Assembly (NCBI GenBank): GCA_018296165.2
Contig: JACKQL020000031.1
Location: forward strand, 372,001 to 436,000
Source of the DNA: Termitomyces sp. T153
Taxonomy: Eukaryota; Basidiomycota; Agaricomycetes; Agaricales; Lyophyllaceae
Length of the DNA stretch: 64,000 nt
Direction of reading: 5' to 3'
Below, piece after piece: positions 36,847 to 48,914 of the stretch (position 1 is the first letter of the stretch; each line of letters opens with the position of its first letter). The notes under the pieces were generated by a model that saw nothing but the letters and a program-made list of their open reading frames with translations, ran no database searches and was not told where the DNA came from. The translations under genes were made by a program, and so were the position numbers.

Positions 36847-37167
36847 GAACATAAATAGCATGCTTCTCAATATGTTATGGAAGTGTCAAATGGTTATAAT
36901 ATTTAATTGTGATGACAAAGGGGGGCAATGATATTGTTCTGTAGTGAAGTTTGACTAGTAGGCATGACAAAATGATTCACCCCACATGATTATCAAAATG
37001 TAATATGTAGCACTAAGTATATCAGTCATGTCTTCAAAGACAGGAGTCAGAGAGTCTCTGAGCACAAGAAATGTGGCTTGTGTAGGACACCCTGTCAGAA
37101 TGAAATTGTAACCTTAGATATTAGAAGTACTCACAGAGGATGAGATGACATTGCTCGTTGTTGACAA
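36847..37167. other. Spacer between KDZ gene start and right inverted-repeat arm
   Basis: CpG-poor, no coding signal. If the KDZ model is right this holds the transposase promoter, but no motif stands out. Confidence 0.4.
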
Positions 37168-37809
37168 CAACATTGATGTGTACTTGAGTGGGGGTGAACA
37201 ACCAGAATAACAACGAGAGTGAATGATGGTAGGAGGAGCATGAAATGAAGTTAATCGATGTCAGGAACAATGGCAACATGTCATTGATGAGGAGTGAGCA
37301 GCCAAGGGATACAGATGGCGGGAAGGGCGTGAGAAGATGCTGATCATCATCAAGAATGATGTCGATGGGTATTTGATGGTGGGCTGATGGCGGAAAGGGC
37401 GTGGAATGGTGTTGATAGTCGAGAGGAATAATGAGGATGCATATTTGACGGTGAGTGTACCTGATGGCAGGAGGGGCATGGGATGATGCTGGTCATTGTC
37501 AGGAATGATGAGGACATGCATTTGATGGCTGGGGTGAATGACGCCAAGGGTACCTGAAGGCGGAAAGGACGTGGGATGGTACTGATAGTCAACAGGAATG
37601 ATGGGGACGCGTATTTGATGGTGGGGGTGGACACCCGGAGTTTTGCCGAGAGTAGCTGATGGCGGGAGGGGTGCTGGTCATCGTCAAGAACAATGACGAT
37701 GCATATTTGATGATGGGGAGGCGGGTGGGAATCTACACATGCTGCCGAGCATTGATTGTGGCAGCGACGGAAGGTGCCATACGTCGTTGATGGCCGTACT
37801 ATATTTAGA
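37168..37809 (-). repeat. Right arm of the long inverted repeat
   Basis: Reverse complement of 8446-9311 without the MITE. Retains many CpG sites that are TpG or CpA in the left arm. Outer end at the tctaaatatagta motif (37809 reading inward). Confidence 0.85.
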
Positions 37810-38406
37810 TGTGTCTCGACTTAGGTTCTATGGGCTGGAAGAAGAAGAAGAATTCTGTTTATTCCGCCGGCAAGCCGCACTACAGGGCTTAGAGGCGGGG
37901 GGAAAGCAACGCTTGTACTCTACTCCTACTAAGTAATATGTCGTTCGTCGTTGTATTGAGCTTTTCTTTTAATGTTGGGTATTAGAACTTTCCTCGCAGA
38001 TTTTACGTGTCTCGATGTCAGGACGTGATTGAGTGACGCGGATATATCGCAATGTACCCTTGTGGAGCACAGGTGTGGGTTGTCGGGGCCTTTGGGGTTG
38101 GCCGTCTGGTTGATGGGCTACTCAGCCCTGTGTTGTCTTCCTACGTTCGCCAGTGTCATTGCTTACGCGGGTTGTCTCGGCCTCCTGCGGCGCATGGTCC
38201 CTTGTCCCGTCGGTACCTTGCGTCCCTTTCACTGCTATCCCTGTTTCCCGTTAGTGTGTCCTCCACCTCTCCTCATCCTCCCTCCTCGCCCTCCCCTCCT
38301 CTTCTTCTGCACCCCCTTCCGCAACCTGTTCCACCAGGTCCACCGTATCTCCTCTCTCTTCTTCCATGCGCGCCCACCATCTCTCTTCTTCTCCCTCACT
38401 TTCATC

Positions 38407-38930
38407 GTCTTGTTACGTCAGTTTTGTCCCTCGTTCGTATTTTTTCCCTGTCTTCGTGAATGCCCCTGACTTCTCGAGAAACTTTGCCATCGCTTCCAGT
38501 CCTCCGTCTGTACCTAGTAGCACCCCCAATTCTAGTTGATCGTTCGCTTTCCGTAAGATATGCTAGTGTTCCTCATATCTTGGGCAGCTTTGTATTATGT
38601 GTTCGCGCGTCTGGTAGCGCTCTCCGCATCTGCACCCTTTCTTTTCGTGAGGTACGAATCTGGCATAATACTCACCTAAGTATGCATGTTTCGTGCGACA
38701 CTGTGTCAGCCTGCCAAAGATTTCTCTGGGTGTGTCCGTGACATGTTTTCTTGGTCTCCATCTCGGTGGGAATCTGTTTGCGATGGCGAATCCTCCCGTG
38801 GGCGCAGTCTTTTTCCATTCTTTATTCCACCGTTCCAATGCCTCCTCCTTCACTTGTCTCGTCGCATTTGTCAACGTGGTGTAATCGCGTGTCCAAATTT
38901 TCGCTCGGTACTTTCTCGATATATATTTAT
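38407..38930 (-). pseudogene. 5'-truncated LINE C-terminus fragment
   Basis: The minus strand reads RAKIWTRDYTTLTNATRQV, then EALERWNKEWKKTAPTGGFA, IFGRLTQCRTKHAYLGEYYA, the finger CRCGERYQTREHIIQSCPRYEEH, a stop, then LGVLLGTDGGLEAMAKFLEK. This is the RNase H-distal tail of a fungal LINE ORF2, a different family from the LINE at 17460-24995. It keeps CpG. The 5' part is missing, as is common for LINE copies. 37810-38406 would be its 3' tail; no poly(A) is evident. Confidence 0.78.
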
Positions 38931-39489
38931 CCGAGAAACATTGGCACTGTGTGGGGGAAAGCGAAAATCTTGGCTGCAGACTTGCCCAACCGGGGGTACT
39001 ATGGCAGGCTAGTACATCAATGATCCCATGATGTCGAGGTGTATTTCAAGCGTATTTCAAGCTGTTGAGTTCGTCTTTACGATAACGTCATCATCCAAGA
39101 AGGATACTTCGGTGCGTTATATACTCCATGTACTCCGCTCTTGCTCCGCCCTGCAAGAGATACTCTCCCGGAAGGGGCCGATACCTGTTCGTCATACTAT
39201 CTTGGTTTGACAGCCTGATCAAGGACTCCTGTGACTCCGCCAAGTCGGCTTACTTATCAATCCCATGTTGACACTGCCGTACTTGTCTTCTTGACTTCCA
39301 ATGTTCCGAAAAGCTTCATGCATATGCGTTAGAGTCTTCTTAGCTCCATACAGAACTAGATGGTCATTGAGTATCCGTAATCTGAAGGTGACTTGAGTAT
39401 ATATATGAAGCTCAATCAGCTATGGCCTATTAGCCTAGTCTATCGGCCCCACTACCACCAGACTTGACCCAGTAGATTTGGTCGACGGC
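38931..39489. other. Intergenic, upstream of the permease gene
   Basis: No coding signal. tatatata-type AT tract near 39402 is a possible core promoter element about 85 bp before the start codon. Confidence 0.4.
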
Positions 39490-41760
39490 ATGACATCCAA
39501 GAAGAAACCTACTGATGAGGAGTTACTTGCATCTCTGGGTTACAAGCAGGAGTTCAAACGAGAGTTCACGCCACTTGAGGTAGGTGCTAAAATTTAAATT
39601 TTCCTAGAACTTAAAGGCTCATTCCCTCTGATTAGGTGTTCGGTGTCGCTTTTTCAATTATTGGTCTGGTCCCTTCTATTGCTTCCGTCCTCTTTTATGC
39701 GATAGCTTTCGGTGGTGGACCTGCCATGGTCTGGGGGGTAAGCTTCAGAGGTACATCAAGGTTTTCAACTTGATCCGATTAATTTTTCATAAGTGGGCTG
39801 TTGCCAGCGTTTTCATCCTGACCGTTGGGATATCTCTGGCTGAGCTAGGTTCAGCAGCGCCTACCTCAGGAGGGGTACGTTCAGCATTTTCTATTCTAAC
39901 CCGGCTGCTCATCGTATCGCAAGCTGTATTTTTGGACATATAGTTTATCCTCGCCCAAGTGGAAAGGATTGCTTTGCTGGGTCGTAGGATGCAAGAACGT
40001 TGCTATATACGAAATTCCTATTCTAACCAGCCCTTGCTTCAGATGCATATGCCGTTGGTTCAATCTCTGCGTTCTCTTCAATTGACTGGGGATGTGCCGT
40101 ACAAATCATGGCAGCGGCTACCATTGGGTCAGGTGGAACCTTTCAGCCAACTTCAGCACAGACTTAGTACGCCTTTGATGTCAATGTGTCCGACTGATAC
40201 AGAGACGGAACTTATAGTGCTGTCTTCACCATGGTGATTTTCGCTCATATCGGCATATGTTCTCTCGGAACAGCCATTCTCGCGCGATTGCAGAGAGTCT
40301 ATGTCGTACTAAATCTCTTGTACGTATCGCTGTCAGCATTCAAGCCATATCAATATTGAACACATGCAGACTCTGTCTAGCCATAATTATTGCATTACCC
40401 GTAGCTACACCTGCTGAGTTTAGGAACACAGTGGATTTTGCACTGAAGGACCTTAAAAACCGTGAGCGCCGTCGTTTACTCGGTAAAATTCAAGTCATCA
40501 CTTGTCTTCAGTCAGTGAATGGCCGGACGGGTACGCTTTCATCCTGAGCCTTAATACACCCTTATGGACAATATGTGCGCGATATATTTGTTTCTCGTTG
40601 TATCAAGCTAATATAGCTATCCAAGGCTCCTTCGCCTCAAGCGTGAACATCAGTGAGGAGGCGTCCAATGCGGCCACTGCTGTGCCTTGGGGAATGACTC
40701 TGGCTGTTGCTATTGCAGGCATTGTTGGATTGGGTATGTCGCACCTTATCCGTCCAGCCTACAACTTGTTACTCACGTCGAGCCAAATACAGCTGTCAAT
40801 ATATCACTGGCGTTCTGCATGGGGACTGATCTTGAGGCCCTGAACAATAGCAATCAGCCCATGGCACAGATATTCTTCCAGAGCTTTGGGGAAAGGGGTA
40901 CACTGATTATCTGGGCAGTCATTGTAATTACTCAGTACGCTCATTCCACCCTACAAAAGATTGATCTCAAAATATGCAGGTTCATGATGGGCTCAAGTAT
41001 GGTATATCTTCCTTGTGAAACTACCAAACCAGCAAGTATCCTCACGTCCTGAATGTAGTTGCTTGCCGCCAGCCGGCAAATTTTCGCATTCAGCCGAGAT
41101 TCTGGTAGGTCGATGAAAAGTCAGAAAAAGACTAATTGATTTTTGACGATTGACTTCATTTCCCAGGTCTTCCTTTTTCGTCTTGGCTTTACCGCTTGAA
41201 CAAGTTCACGAAGACACCGGTTAATGCAGTCGTGTTCGACGGTGTGGTTGCTCTTTTCATGGGATGTCTTGTGTTCGCTGGAGACCAGGCTATCAACGCC
41301 ATTTTTGCTCTGTCAATCGTCGGCAACTACGTCGCGTACTCGATTCCAATCGCTGCGCGTTTCCTTGGTCAAAATGATTTCAAACCCGGGCCATTCAACC
41401 TTGGCAAATTCGTAGGTATCTTTTGAAACTTCTAGTCAACCCATCTTATCACAGCTCTTTGAACAGAGCTTCCCGGTGACGACAATCGCTGTCATTTTCA
41501 TGGTGTTCATGTCCATTGTTTTCTTCTTCCCTATGAGTCCAACTACGGACGCGCAAGGCATGAACTACACTGTTGTTGTCCTCGGTGGTACCATGTTGCT
41601 CTCCATAATCTATTTCTACTTCCCGAAATACGGTGGCGTTAACTGGTTCGCGGGACCCGTGCCAAACATCAATTCTATTTCTGAACATAGCAGCACACGC
41701 CATTCTGAGGAGGACAGAGAGGATGATGCCACTGCAGTGGATGTTATCGATGCATGTTGA
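39490..41760 (+). CDS. APC-superfamily amino acid/GABA/choline-type permease
   Basis: Plasma-membrane transporter of the fungal ACT/GABA permease group. Fourteen exons by my model, introns 45-70 nt. Landmarks in order: EFKREFTPLE, VFGVAFSIIGLVPSIASVLF (TM1), GGGPAMVWGWAVASVFILT, SLAELGSAAPTSGGLYFWTY, SSPKWKGLLCWVVG, SIDWGCAVQIMAAATIGSGG, SEWPDGYAFIL, VNISEEASNAATAVPWGM, SNQPMAQIFFQSFGERG, LLAASRQIFAFSRD, LPFSSWLYRLNKFTKTPVNA, ALSIVGNYVAYSIPIAAR and NWFAGPVPNI. About 520 residues and 12 predicted spans, normal for the family. The intron at 39991-40042 needs a GC donor. Substrate cannot be told from sequence. Confidence 0.88.
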
Positions 41761-42806
41761 ATCGGCTGGAACTACTTCTTATGATCCTGTTGGCAGGCCG
41801 AAAGATAAAGGATTTTTGACACAAATTTTACACTATGTTCGTCGTAAAATATCGGTCACTATGTCCTTGCCGTATCCTGCTACAGGGAGCTATTAAAGAC
41901 ACCCCGAAATCCTTGTTTTGAAGTTCGTGTCTGCTAACAGTGAAAAGGACTAAAAATATAACCTCCTATTTGAGTAACTGTATGAGACATCCGAACTCAG
42001 CAAAGAAATGTTGAGGTCCAATAAAACAACAGATGGCAGTGACCCGATCCCTCTTTAAGCCCCAACTCCGTGAACATCCGGATTACGACAGTCACTTGGT
42101 CACGAGACAAGTTTCGGAAGATCGGACATGTTCCCCGGTAGTTTTTGCCATCTCTGCCATGTAGGTTTGACACTCAAAATGACCGGCCAATGTGTGTGTG
42201 GGCCTTTCTTTCTCCATAACACTTACTTCGACGAGAGCTCCAGCTCGTTAAGTGGCAATGATTGGGGCCTCCCAGAACCACTGGCTGAGCTATCAGCCAT
42301 CACGCAGAGAGCATATAGCAGGATCTCGGGGTTGTGAAAGTACAATCACGGTGGTCTTGGATGCAGGAGCACGCGAACATTTCTCAGGTATCAGGATACT
42401 TGTTGTTTGCAGCTGGGTGACTTGTGATTTTGACTGGGACTTGGTGCGTTGCTGATCTATACAGAACTACCACTGAACGTTTACTGAGAATAACTATCAT
42501 CAGTGTGCTATCAGGTCTTCACTTGATGTTTTTGACGACTCTCAGGACAGATTTACTCTCAGGAACCAACTACTCCACCGTAAAAAAGTCCGGAGCTATA
42601 ATACCCACCTGAGCTCTCGACCACTTTGTACTTTTGTCTTTGAGCTCTGTCAACTTCCAGCGACTTCAGCGCTAACTCTTCACCTACGATCAGATCGTCT
42701 CTATGACAGCACGTCCGAGCGTCTCTGCATCCTCCATGACCTTACATATCCTTACCCCACTCTCTATGCCACATTTAACACTTGGGGCCATTTATATCCT
42801 TCCTTG
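41761..42806. other. Intergenic
   Basis: No gene recognised. Short open frames here lack family motifs or plausible splice structure. Confidence 0.5.
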
Positions 42807-44096
42807 ATGACGGAAATGAGACACAACATTCGCGTTCTTCCACTGCCAACCCTTCGCCAGCGTGCTTCGGCCGTCTCCAGCCTTCCAAATGCTATAATCA
42901 TGAGTATTGTCCGTCACGCCTTGGGAAAGAAAGACTTCGGTTGGCGAGCCGATCTGATGTATTATGGTACTGTCTGCCGCGCTTGGGCACCCACTCTGGA
43001 TCTGTTTTTTGAGAGCGCCCAGTCGCGACACTGTAAAGACCGGCCCACCGCTTTCTGCGTTGCTCGCGCATTGGAGCAGCGACCGGACCGCCGTGCTCTC
43101 CTGGGTGCCTTCCTCCCTGCAGCATACAGAGAATATTACGACAGCAGAAGATATTCTGCCTTTAGCCAGACATGTGTACGTATCTTGGGACTCGCAACGG
43201 CCGTGAGATACGTATATCTCCCAGTCGTGGCTAGCTCGGTATGGGATGAACTAGTAGGGGTGCTACAACGCCTGCAGGGTGTAAGGCGGTGTTCACTCTC
43301 ATCACAGTCGATACATCGCTCGTCGGCTGTGATTAGATCATATAGTGTTGACGACATACAAACAATCGTGGGTAACTGGGAACATCTTCGCACTCTTCGA
43401 ATTGAAGGCTGGACCGTGGAAACTCCGTCTAAGGAGGTCCACCGTCAACTGTACCACCTTAAAGAGCTTCGCCTTGTTGCGGGACACCTAACTGGTGACC
43501 AGATACTCCGCTTTGTACCCAGTGTGCCTGTAAGCACACTGAAGAAGTTACACCTGATCTCCATTTCTGGCCTGACAAACAACGATCTGTTTTCACTTCT
43601 TTCTCTCGTATCGCCGACACTTGAGGAACTATACATCCAGTCTACACCAACCCATCGAGCAGGTGTAGATGAACCGTACGCACTAGACGCCACGATCCCA
43701 AATATGTCACGTCTCAAGTCTGTGACGCTCGATGGTGATCACGCATCTGCCCTGACCATCGCGCGTAAAGGTCCTGGTTCGAGGAAACGTCAAATGGGTC
43801 AGAGTGAGATCCGTGGCACCATTACGTTGATCGTACACACTGAATTCGAGGTTGTGCATGCACGAAGCATAATCCGTGCGTTGGAGACGACTGGATGGAA
43901 ACATGTGATGGTTTGGTGGAATAGGAAGATTGCTTGGGATGCGGATACGGCTTGGGATGATGCAACATTTGCTATGAAAGCAACAAGTATTCAGGCGAGA
44001 GGTGTGCATCTGAGATTTAGATTTTTTGACAGGTCCGTGCGCTTGACGCCAGATGTGATTGAATATAAGCCTGGATGGTCTCCATTGCTACTATGA
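42807..44096 (+). CDS. F-box-like / leucine-rich-repeat protein
   Basis: Single-exon gene, 429 residues from the ATG at 42807. The N-terminus has an F-box-like helix set (SSLPNAIIMSIVRHALG, then YYGTVCRAWAPTLDLFFE) at about residues 20-75. It is followed by irregular leucine-rich-repeat-like segments (LRTLRIEGWTVET, LKELRLVAGHLTGDQILRF, LKKLHLISISGLTNNDLFSL, LEELYIQSTP). Such proteins are common substrate adaptors of SCF ubiquitin ligases in mushrooms. Target unknown. It converges with the zinc-finger gene, 277 bp between stops. Confidence 0.75.
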   Translation: MTEMRHNIRVLPLPTLRQRASAVSSLPNAIIMSIVRHALGKKDFGWRADLMYYGTVCRAWAPTLDLFFESAQSRHCKDRPTAFCVARALEQRPDRRALLGAFLPAAYREYYDSRRYSAFSQTCVRILGLATAVRYVYLPVVASSVWDELVGVLQRLQGVRRCSLSSQSIHRSSAVIRSYSVDDIQTIVGNWEHLRTLRIEGWTVETPSKEVHRQLYHLKELRLVAGHLTGDQILRFVPSVPVSTLKKLHLISISGLTNNDLFSLLSLVSPTLEELYIQSTPTHRAGVDEPYALDATIPNMSRLKSVTLDGDHASALTIARKGPGSRKRQMGQSEIRGTITLIVHTEFEVVHARSIIRALETTGWKHVMVWWNRKIAWDADTAWDDATFAMKATSIQARGVHLRFRFFDRSVRLTPDVIEYKPGWSPLLL

Positions 44097-44373
44097 TTGC
44101 ATTAGTTTTTGATAATACAATTGAGTGAACGCGCGGTCTGGAGACTGCTATCGCGACTGTGTTAAATCGTTGGATTCTTGTGGCCAAGCATTCAATTAGC
44201 GTTCTACGTTGGTAAATTTTATAAGATGATTCTACGGTCTCTCACTGACTGGGAATGCGTACGATCAAGTCGATTATATAGGACGAATAACTGATACATT
44301 AAATACAATTACATTATTCCAAAACGTTGACCCGACGATACGTTGACTTCTGACAAGGGACAGATTAGGGATC

Positions 44374-45553
44374 TCAAGATTGTTGGTGTTTCTTTAATTG
44401 ATGTCTCTTCAAGGCATCGGGCCGGCTCAGGCGTGCGCCGCAGTATGTACATTGATGCGAAGCTTCGCCATGCGACCGTATGTGTCTCATGAAGTCTGAT
44501 CCTCGACTCGAAGTGATTTTAGGGCACAAAGGACATCTGAAGTTATATTCCTTGTTATGCTTGAGGTGATAGTCGATAATTTCGGCAGAAACTTTCGGTC
44601 CTAGGTGGCGGTGTTTCTTTGCCTGTGGTTGCGACAGCAGTGACTCGGAAGATGTTCCTTCCTCGAAAGGTTCCTCGGCTTTGCGCTTAGTACCATGACA
44701 AACATTAAGTCGACCATGTGCAGGTAGATGGTCATCCTCTTTTTGATCCATGACCGAATCAGCAAATGGCGAGAGACGCAACACCCCATCGACGATCGGT
44801 AGAGGTATTGATGACATTGATATCTTATCAGTCCTGCCCCGAGAGATCTTGGCCGAATTCCAGCGTGAAGGTACGGGCGAGGGTGAGTAATTGTCATCAG
44901 AAGGGCGGCGGAGAGAAGTCCGTAATATGTTCTTGCGTCGCACCACAGAGGATATCGGAATGTCCTCATTGTCACTGCTGATGCCCTCATCATCAGCCAG
45001 AGCACGATCCGGAGGGGTAATAAATCCTGTCATGTGTGGCGCAGAGGACGTTGGGGCGGAAGGGTACATTTGATGATCATAGGTGGTTCCCTGACACATT
45101 GTTTCTCTGCCATGACTGTTTGACAACTCCAGTGGGTAGCCAAGGTATGGGGAGATGTAGCCAATGTCATTGTCAGTTGTGCTGTTGTTCTAGTCAAAGA
45201 TGTTCGATAAATATCAGAAGAGTGATCACGCACACTGTGTCATTCAATCGTGAACTTTGAGCCGGCGAGAAGGCTGCCATTGACACATCCGGCTCGCGAT
45301 CGAATTTATTGGAAGTGAAAGTATCGTCAATAAAACCTGAGCTTCCAGAGAGTAGATCGCGAGGAGACGGCGAGAGAGCAGAGTACGAAGGAGAAGGCGT
45401 AGGAGGTCCAGAGTCAAAAAGATTTGTCCAGAAGTCCTGTGACCGGCCTTGGTCCAAATCGCTAGGCTTCTTGGGAAGGCCTTTGAAGATGTCGGAGACC
45501 TGGTCGACCAGGTCGCAAAAATAGGATGAGTACGTGAAGTTTCTTTCGCACAT
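44374..45553 (-). CDS. C2H2 zinc-finger protein
   Basis: Probable nuclear transcription factor, 375 residues. Exon 1 is 45553-45234 and exon 2 45181-44374; an alternative splice pair (donor at 45235, acceptor at ctag near 45192) is also possible. Two C-terminal fingers are visible: FRCPLCPKITSSRGSDFMRH followed by IRSH, and HQCTYCGARLSRPDALKRH followed by LKKH, ending five residues before the stop. Upstream is acidic and Ser/Pro-rich with a basic TKRKAEE and KKHRH patch. Target genes unknown. Confidence 0.82.
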
Positions 45554-46132
45554 TTTTACGAAGAGAAAGCAAGGTGAAGTTCGGACAGAAAAGTTCAGAT
45601 AAACTCATGCCCCGGGGGGCTCCTTTATACCTTTCGTGCAAAGGTACCGTGAAGTCTTTCAGGAGATAAAATCAACTCCGCGAAGGATTTGCACTTTGAG
45701 ATCGAGCATCGTGTTCTAGTCATGTCCTCTAATAAATTCTAGAGCGTTGGTTGACGACGAAATACATTAACAAAGCATGGATCTGCATGGAGACGTCAGT
45801 GATGGGGACTGATGGAGTAGACTTTTCAGGAACAATTGCTGCAAACAAGGATACAAGATTAGATCGCGACAAAATGCACGGACGCGCGTCGCGGCAACGT
45901 GTTGGGTCACTGTGATGGAACACGAGGCAGAAGGCGGACCGAACTCTGAGCATCCCAGGAAGGCAAGAGGAGACTTAGAAGACGGGAACGCGAGGCTGTT
46001 CAGACATTCGGGAACTACTCAACTGGGCTGAACCTATAGCTATCGCCCTGCCATAGATTATAGCAACATTGAACTTTCTGCAGAAGGTAACGTATCACAT
46101 TGCACAAAATACTCCCGAGATTCTACCAAGAT
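45554..46132. other. Intergenic
   Basis: Between the zinc-finger start and the sulfurase stop; no coding signal I can support. Confidence 0.5.
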
Positions 46133-48817
46133 CTACCCACCAACCGTCCACCCAACCCTATGCCCTACTCTGATTACCGCCTCACCTCCCAAGCTCAACT
46201 CAGGCCTCCACATCAAATGCACCCCAAACTCCACCCTCTGCCTCCCATTCCTCCTATTCTTCGCTAAACAACAAAACGGCTCGCGCGTACGCACCCCCGT
46301 CTCGGGGTCCACACAGATCATCAGACACCGCCGACACCGCGCGAGGACTTGGAACGTCTGTGTTCCGATGCGTAAATGCGTCAGCATATCTTCGAGAAAC
46401 GGAGGAAATGATGATTCAGAGGTTGATGGGGATGAGAGTATGAAATTTGCCCGGAAGCAGGATGAGTGAATGGGGGTGAGTTTGGTGTCAGAATGAGAGG
46501 ATTGGACCCAAGTACTGACGATGTCCACTGAGGATGTGGAGATGAGAGTGAATGGAGATTCATTCGAGAATAGTATGGGAGCAGGTGGTGGTGGGGCGGG
46601 TGTGTTCAAAGAGTATTGTAGACCGGCTGAACAAGACGAGACTGGAGGTGTGCTTGGTTGGTGAAAGCGATGGAGCTGACATGGAACTTCGAGGAACTTT
46701 GACACCCAATCATCCGCTTCAACAGATATTCGGGACCCAAACACACTGCTGCACATCCTGGTATCCACTTCTACCTCGGTGCCTTTAAGCGGTACAATTA
46801 ATTCCGGCATTTCAGGTGCGTTTACCTTCATCACCAGATTATTGTCGCAGATAGACGGCCGAATGAGCACCATGCGCGAACACTGCTTTTGGGACAAGAT
46901 CTTCCCGGTTGCACTATTGACAATCGCGAACTCGCGATCATGCAGAAGGCCATGAGGCGTGAGGCGGGACGAGGTTAGTGACTCGCCAGCACAAGATTTG
47001 ATTGGATCTAGAGATCGTAGTCAACGAAGTAATTATGGCCCTAATCGGGACGGAACGTACACCGAAAGAGACTCTTGAGATATACATCGGTTTCACCCTT
47101 CTCCTCAGCCCTTTGATCAAGCAACGACTGCTCGGTAGTGAGGTCTACTATCTCTTTCGATACTAGAAAATACCGTTGTAAAAATTCAATGAATTTATAT
47201 ACATCTTGAACGCTACTGCATGCGCCGAATGATATTCGAACAAGTCCAAGAGGTTTGTCATGAGTTTGACCGCCGAACTCGACTGAGACATTGTTAATCA
47301 GTATTGGATCTTAGTTTGATATATGAGAACGCCCACCTGCGTCTCCACACACTCTCCCATCTTGCCAAAGTTGCAGTAATTCTCTGTCGCTCAGTCCACT
47401 GACGCGTGCAAGGACACCCGTATTACAGAGTCCTCCTGTACGAAGCTGAATATTGGCTAATGTAGCCAGGTTGAGTAAGTGTGAGTGGCCAATGGGATGA
47501 CCATGTGAAGAAGATGACGGAGTGTAGAGGGTGAAAGCAATCGTAGGACCATCATCCTCCCACCGCTCGCTGCCTTCCCCTCTATGCATGTGCACAAGAG
47601 GAGTGTCGTCCCAGTGCTTCAGTGATGCCAAAGATTTGCGCGTGAGGTTGGCAAGGTAACGTGTGTGATTGCTCACAGCACGAAGGCAGGAGCTTGGGTC
47701 AAAGGAGGTTAAGTTCAAGTGCGGAGTGAAGAGTCTCTGGTGCGCATCTATCGCACATCCTAAAGTAATGATGCTCAGATATGGTATAGTCCCATTCTCG
47801 AATCGTTCGTGGACCAGGCCAATGGATGTTTCGATATCCTTGCTTCCACGTGGACGAACCCAGTAGGGAGAAGAAACCGATAACGCTTCGATGGCACCAC
47901 CGCCAAAGTATGTGTCTTTGCCTGACGTGAGGAGATGAGCTGAAGAGCGTTTGACGAGCAGAAAGCCGAGACCGGTGGGATGACCCTGCAATGCACGATG
48001 TTGATCAATATACCGGAGCTATCGTGAATGACGAGCGTACATAAATCTTGTAGAAACTCCCCACTATGAGATCTGGTGCATCTTCGTACGGAAAGGTGCT
48101 GAGATCTAGAGGCGATGTGGAAAGGTAGGCGGCTGCATCTACCAGTACCATATGCTTGGTCCTTGCTTTCTTCAGGTCTCGAGCGATTGAGAGGGCAGGG
48201 TGTAGACCTAGACGCGATCCGGTGACATTACATTGAGCAGGATACGCGTGAAGGACGTGGCTGTCACGCGCATGGCCATCCTCCAGAGACACTAGCGAAA
48301 GGAACGCATCGAGAGTGAGACTTTCGACCTCAGCCCCACCGGCCAATGCACATCCTCTGACACCGACCAAACTCGTATGGGACTCTTTCAAGTATCGATA
48401 TTTCGCCCTAGGACTCCATGGGAAACTTTCCGCGACGAGTTTTAGCGATGCGGAGGTCCCACTTGTCCATACCAAGTCCCAGCCCTCTTGTTCTCGCTGA
48501 TTCAAGCAGAATAAGACATGCATCACCCTACTTCGCATGTAATCGATTTCTTGACGAGTGGGAGCATGGGAATGAGGGTTGGAATAGATGCTGGTTGAGA
48601 GTTTTGTGGTCAACGCAGTTACAGCCGATATGGGTGGTGGAGGTGACGCAGCATGATCGAGGTGGACGAGCTCCGATGAGTGGATCGCAGGATATTCTGC
48701 TGCTAGGAGGTCAGCGAACGACGTCGAAGAGAGGCCATACTGGTTGTCAGCTGGTGTTGGCGAGGACGATGATGATGATGATGAGAACCAAGACGAAATA
48801 GTTTGCCGAAGGTGCAT
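46133..48817 (-). CDS. hxB: Molybdenum cofactor sulfurase (NifS-like plus MOSC domains)
   Basis: PLP-dependent enzyme that takes sulfur from cysteine and converts desulfo-Moco to the mono-oxo sulfurated form needed by xanthine dehydrogenase and aldehyde oxidase. Exons 48817-48041, 47985-47337, 47282-47061 and 47007-46133 give 840 residues, normal length. NifS part: VHLDHAASPPP, WTSGTSASLKLVAESFPW, HAYPAQCNVTGSRLGL, VLVDAAAYLSTSPLDLS, and the PLP-lysine region GSFYKIYGHPTGLGFLLVK around residue 255-270, then RTGGLCNTGVLAR and VRISFG. MOSC part: YPIKSCAGESL, GLLHDREFAIVN, LSQKQCSRMVLIRP, THLRIGTQTFQVLARCRRC and EPFCCLAK. Start at 48817. It is divergent from xanthine dehydrogenase. The symbol is the Aspergillus name for the orthologue. 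Confidence 0.93.
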
Positions 48818-48914
48818 CACGAATGATAAGTATGACTTTACTACAGAAGAGATAATATAAGCGCCACCAGGTCATGGTTATCGGATCAAGCCTTTTCTTG
48901 TCATTTCTCTCACC
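48818..48914. promoter_or_regulatory. 97-bp divergent promoter shared by Mo-cofactor sulfurase and xanthine dehydrogenase
   Basis: Only 97 bp separate the two start codons, so core promoters and upstream sites must be shared or overlap. One GATA core (gataa or its complement) is visible at 48825-48829, another at 48850-48855 and a ttatcgg at 48884, matching the WGATAR-type sites of nitrogen-regulating GATA factors; short motifs like this also arise by chance. Confidence 0.6.

Noticed and set aside
37810..37830. Target duplication at the outer ends of the long inverted repeat
   Set aside because: The bases outside 8446 and 37809 do not match at any length from 3 to 8.
38029..38469. Plus-strand frames of 135-146 residues
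   Set aside because: Leu/Ser/Pro-rich shadows opposite the LINE fragment and its 3' tail; no family motif.
42060..42806. Short open frames upstream of the F-box gene
   Set aside because: No recognisable domain, and no splice chain joining them to it.
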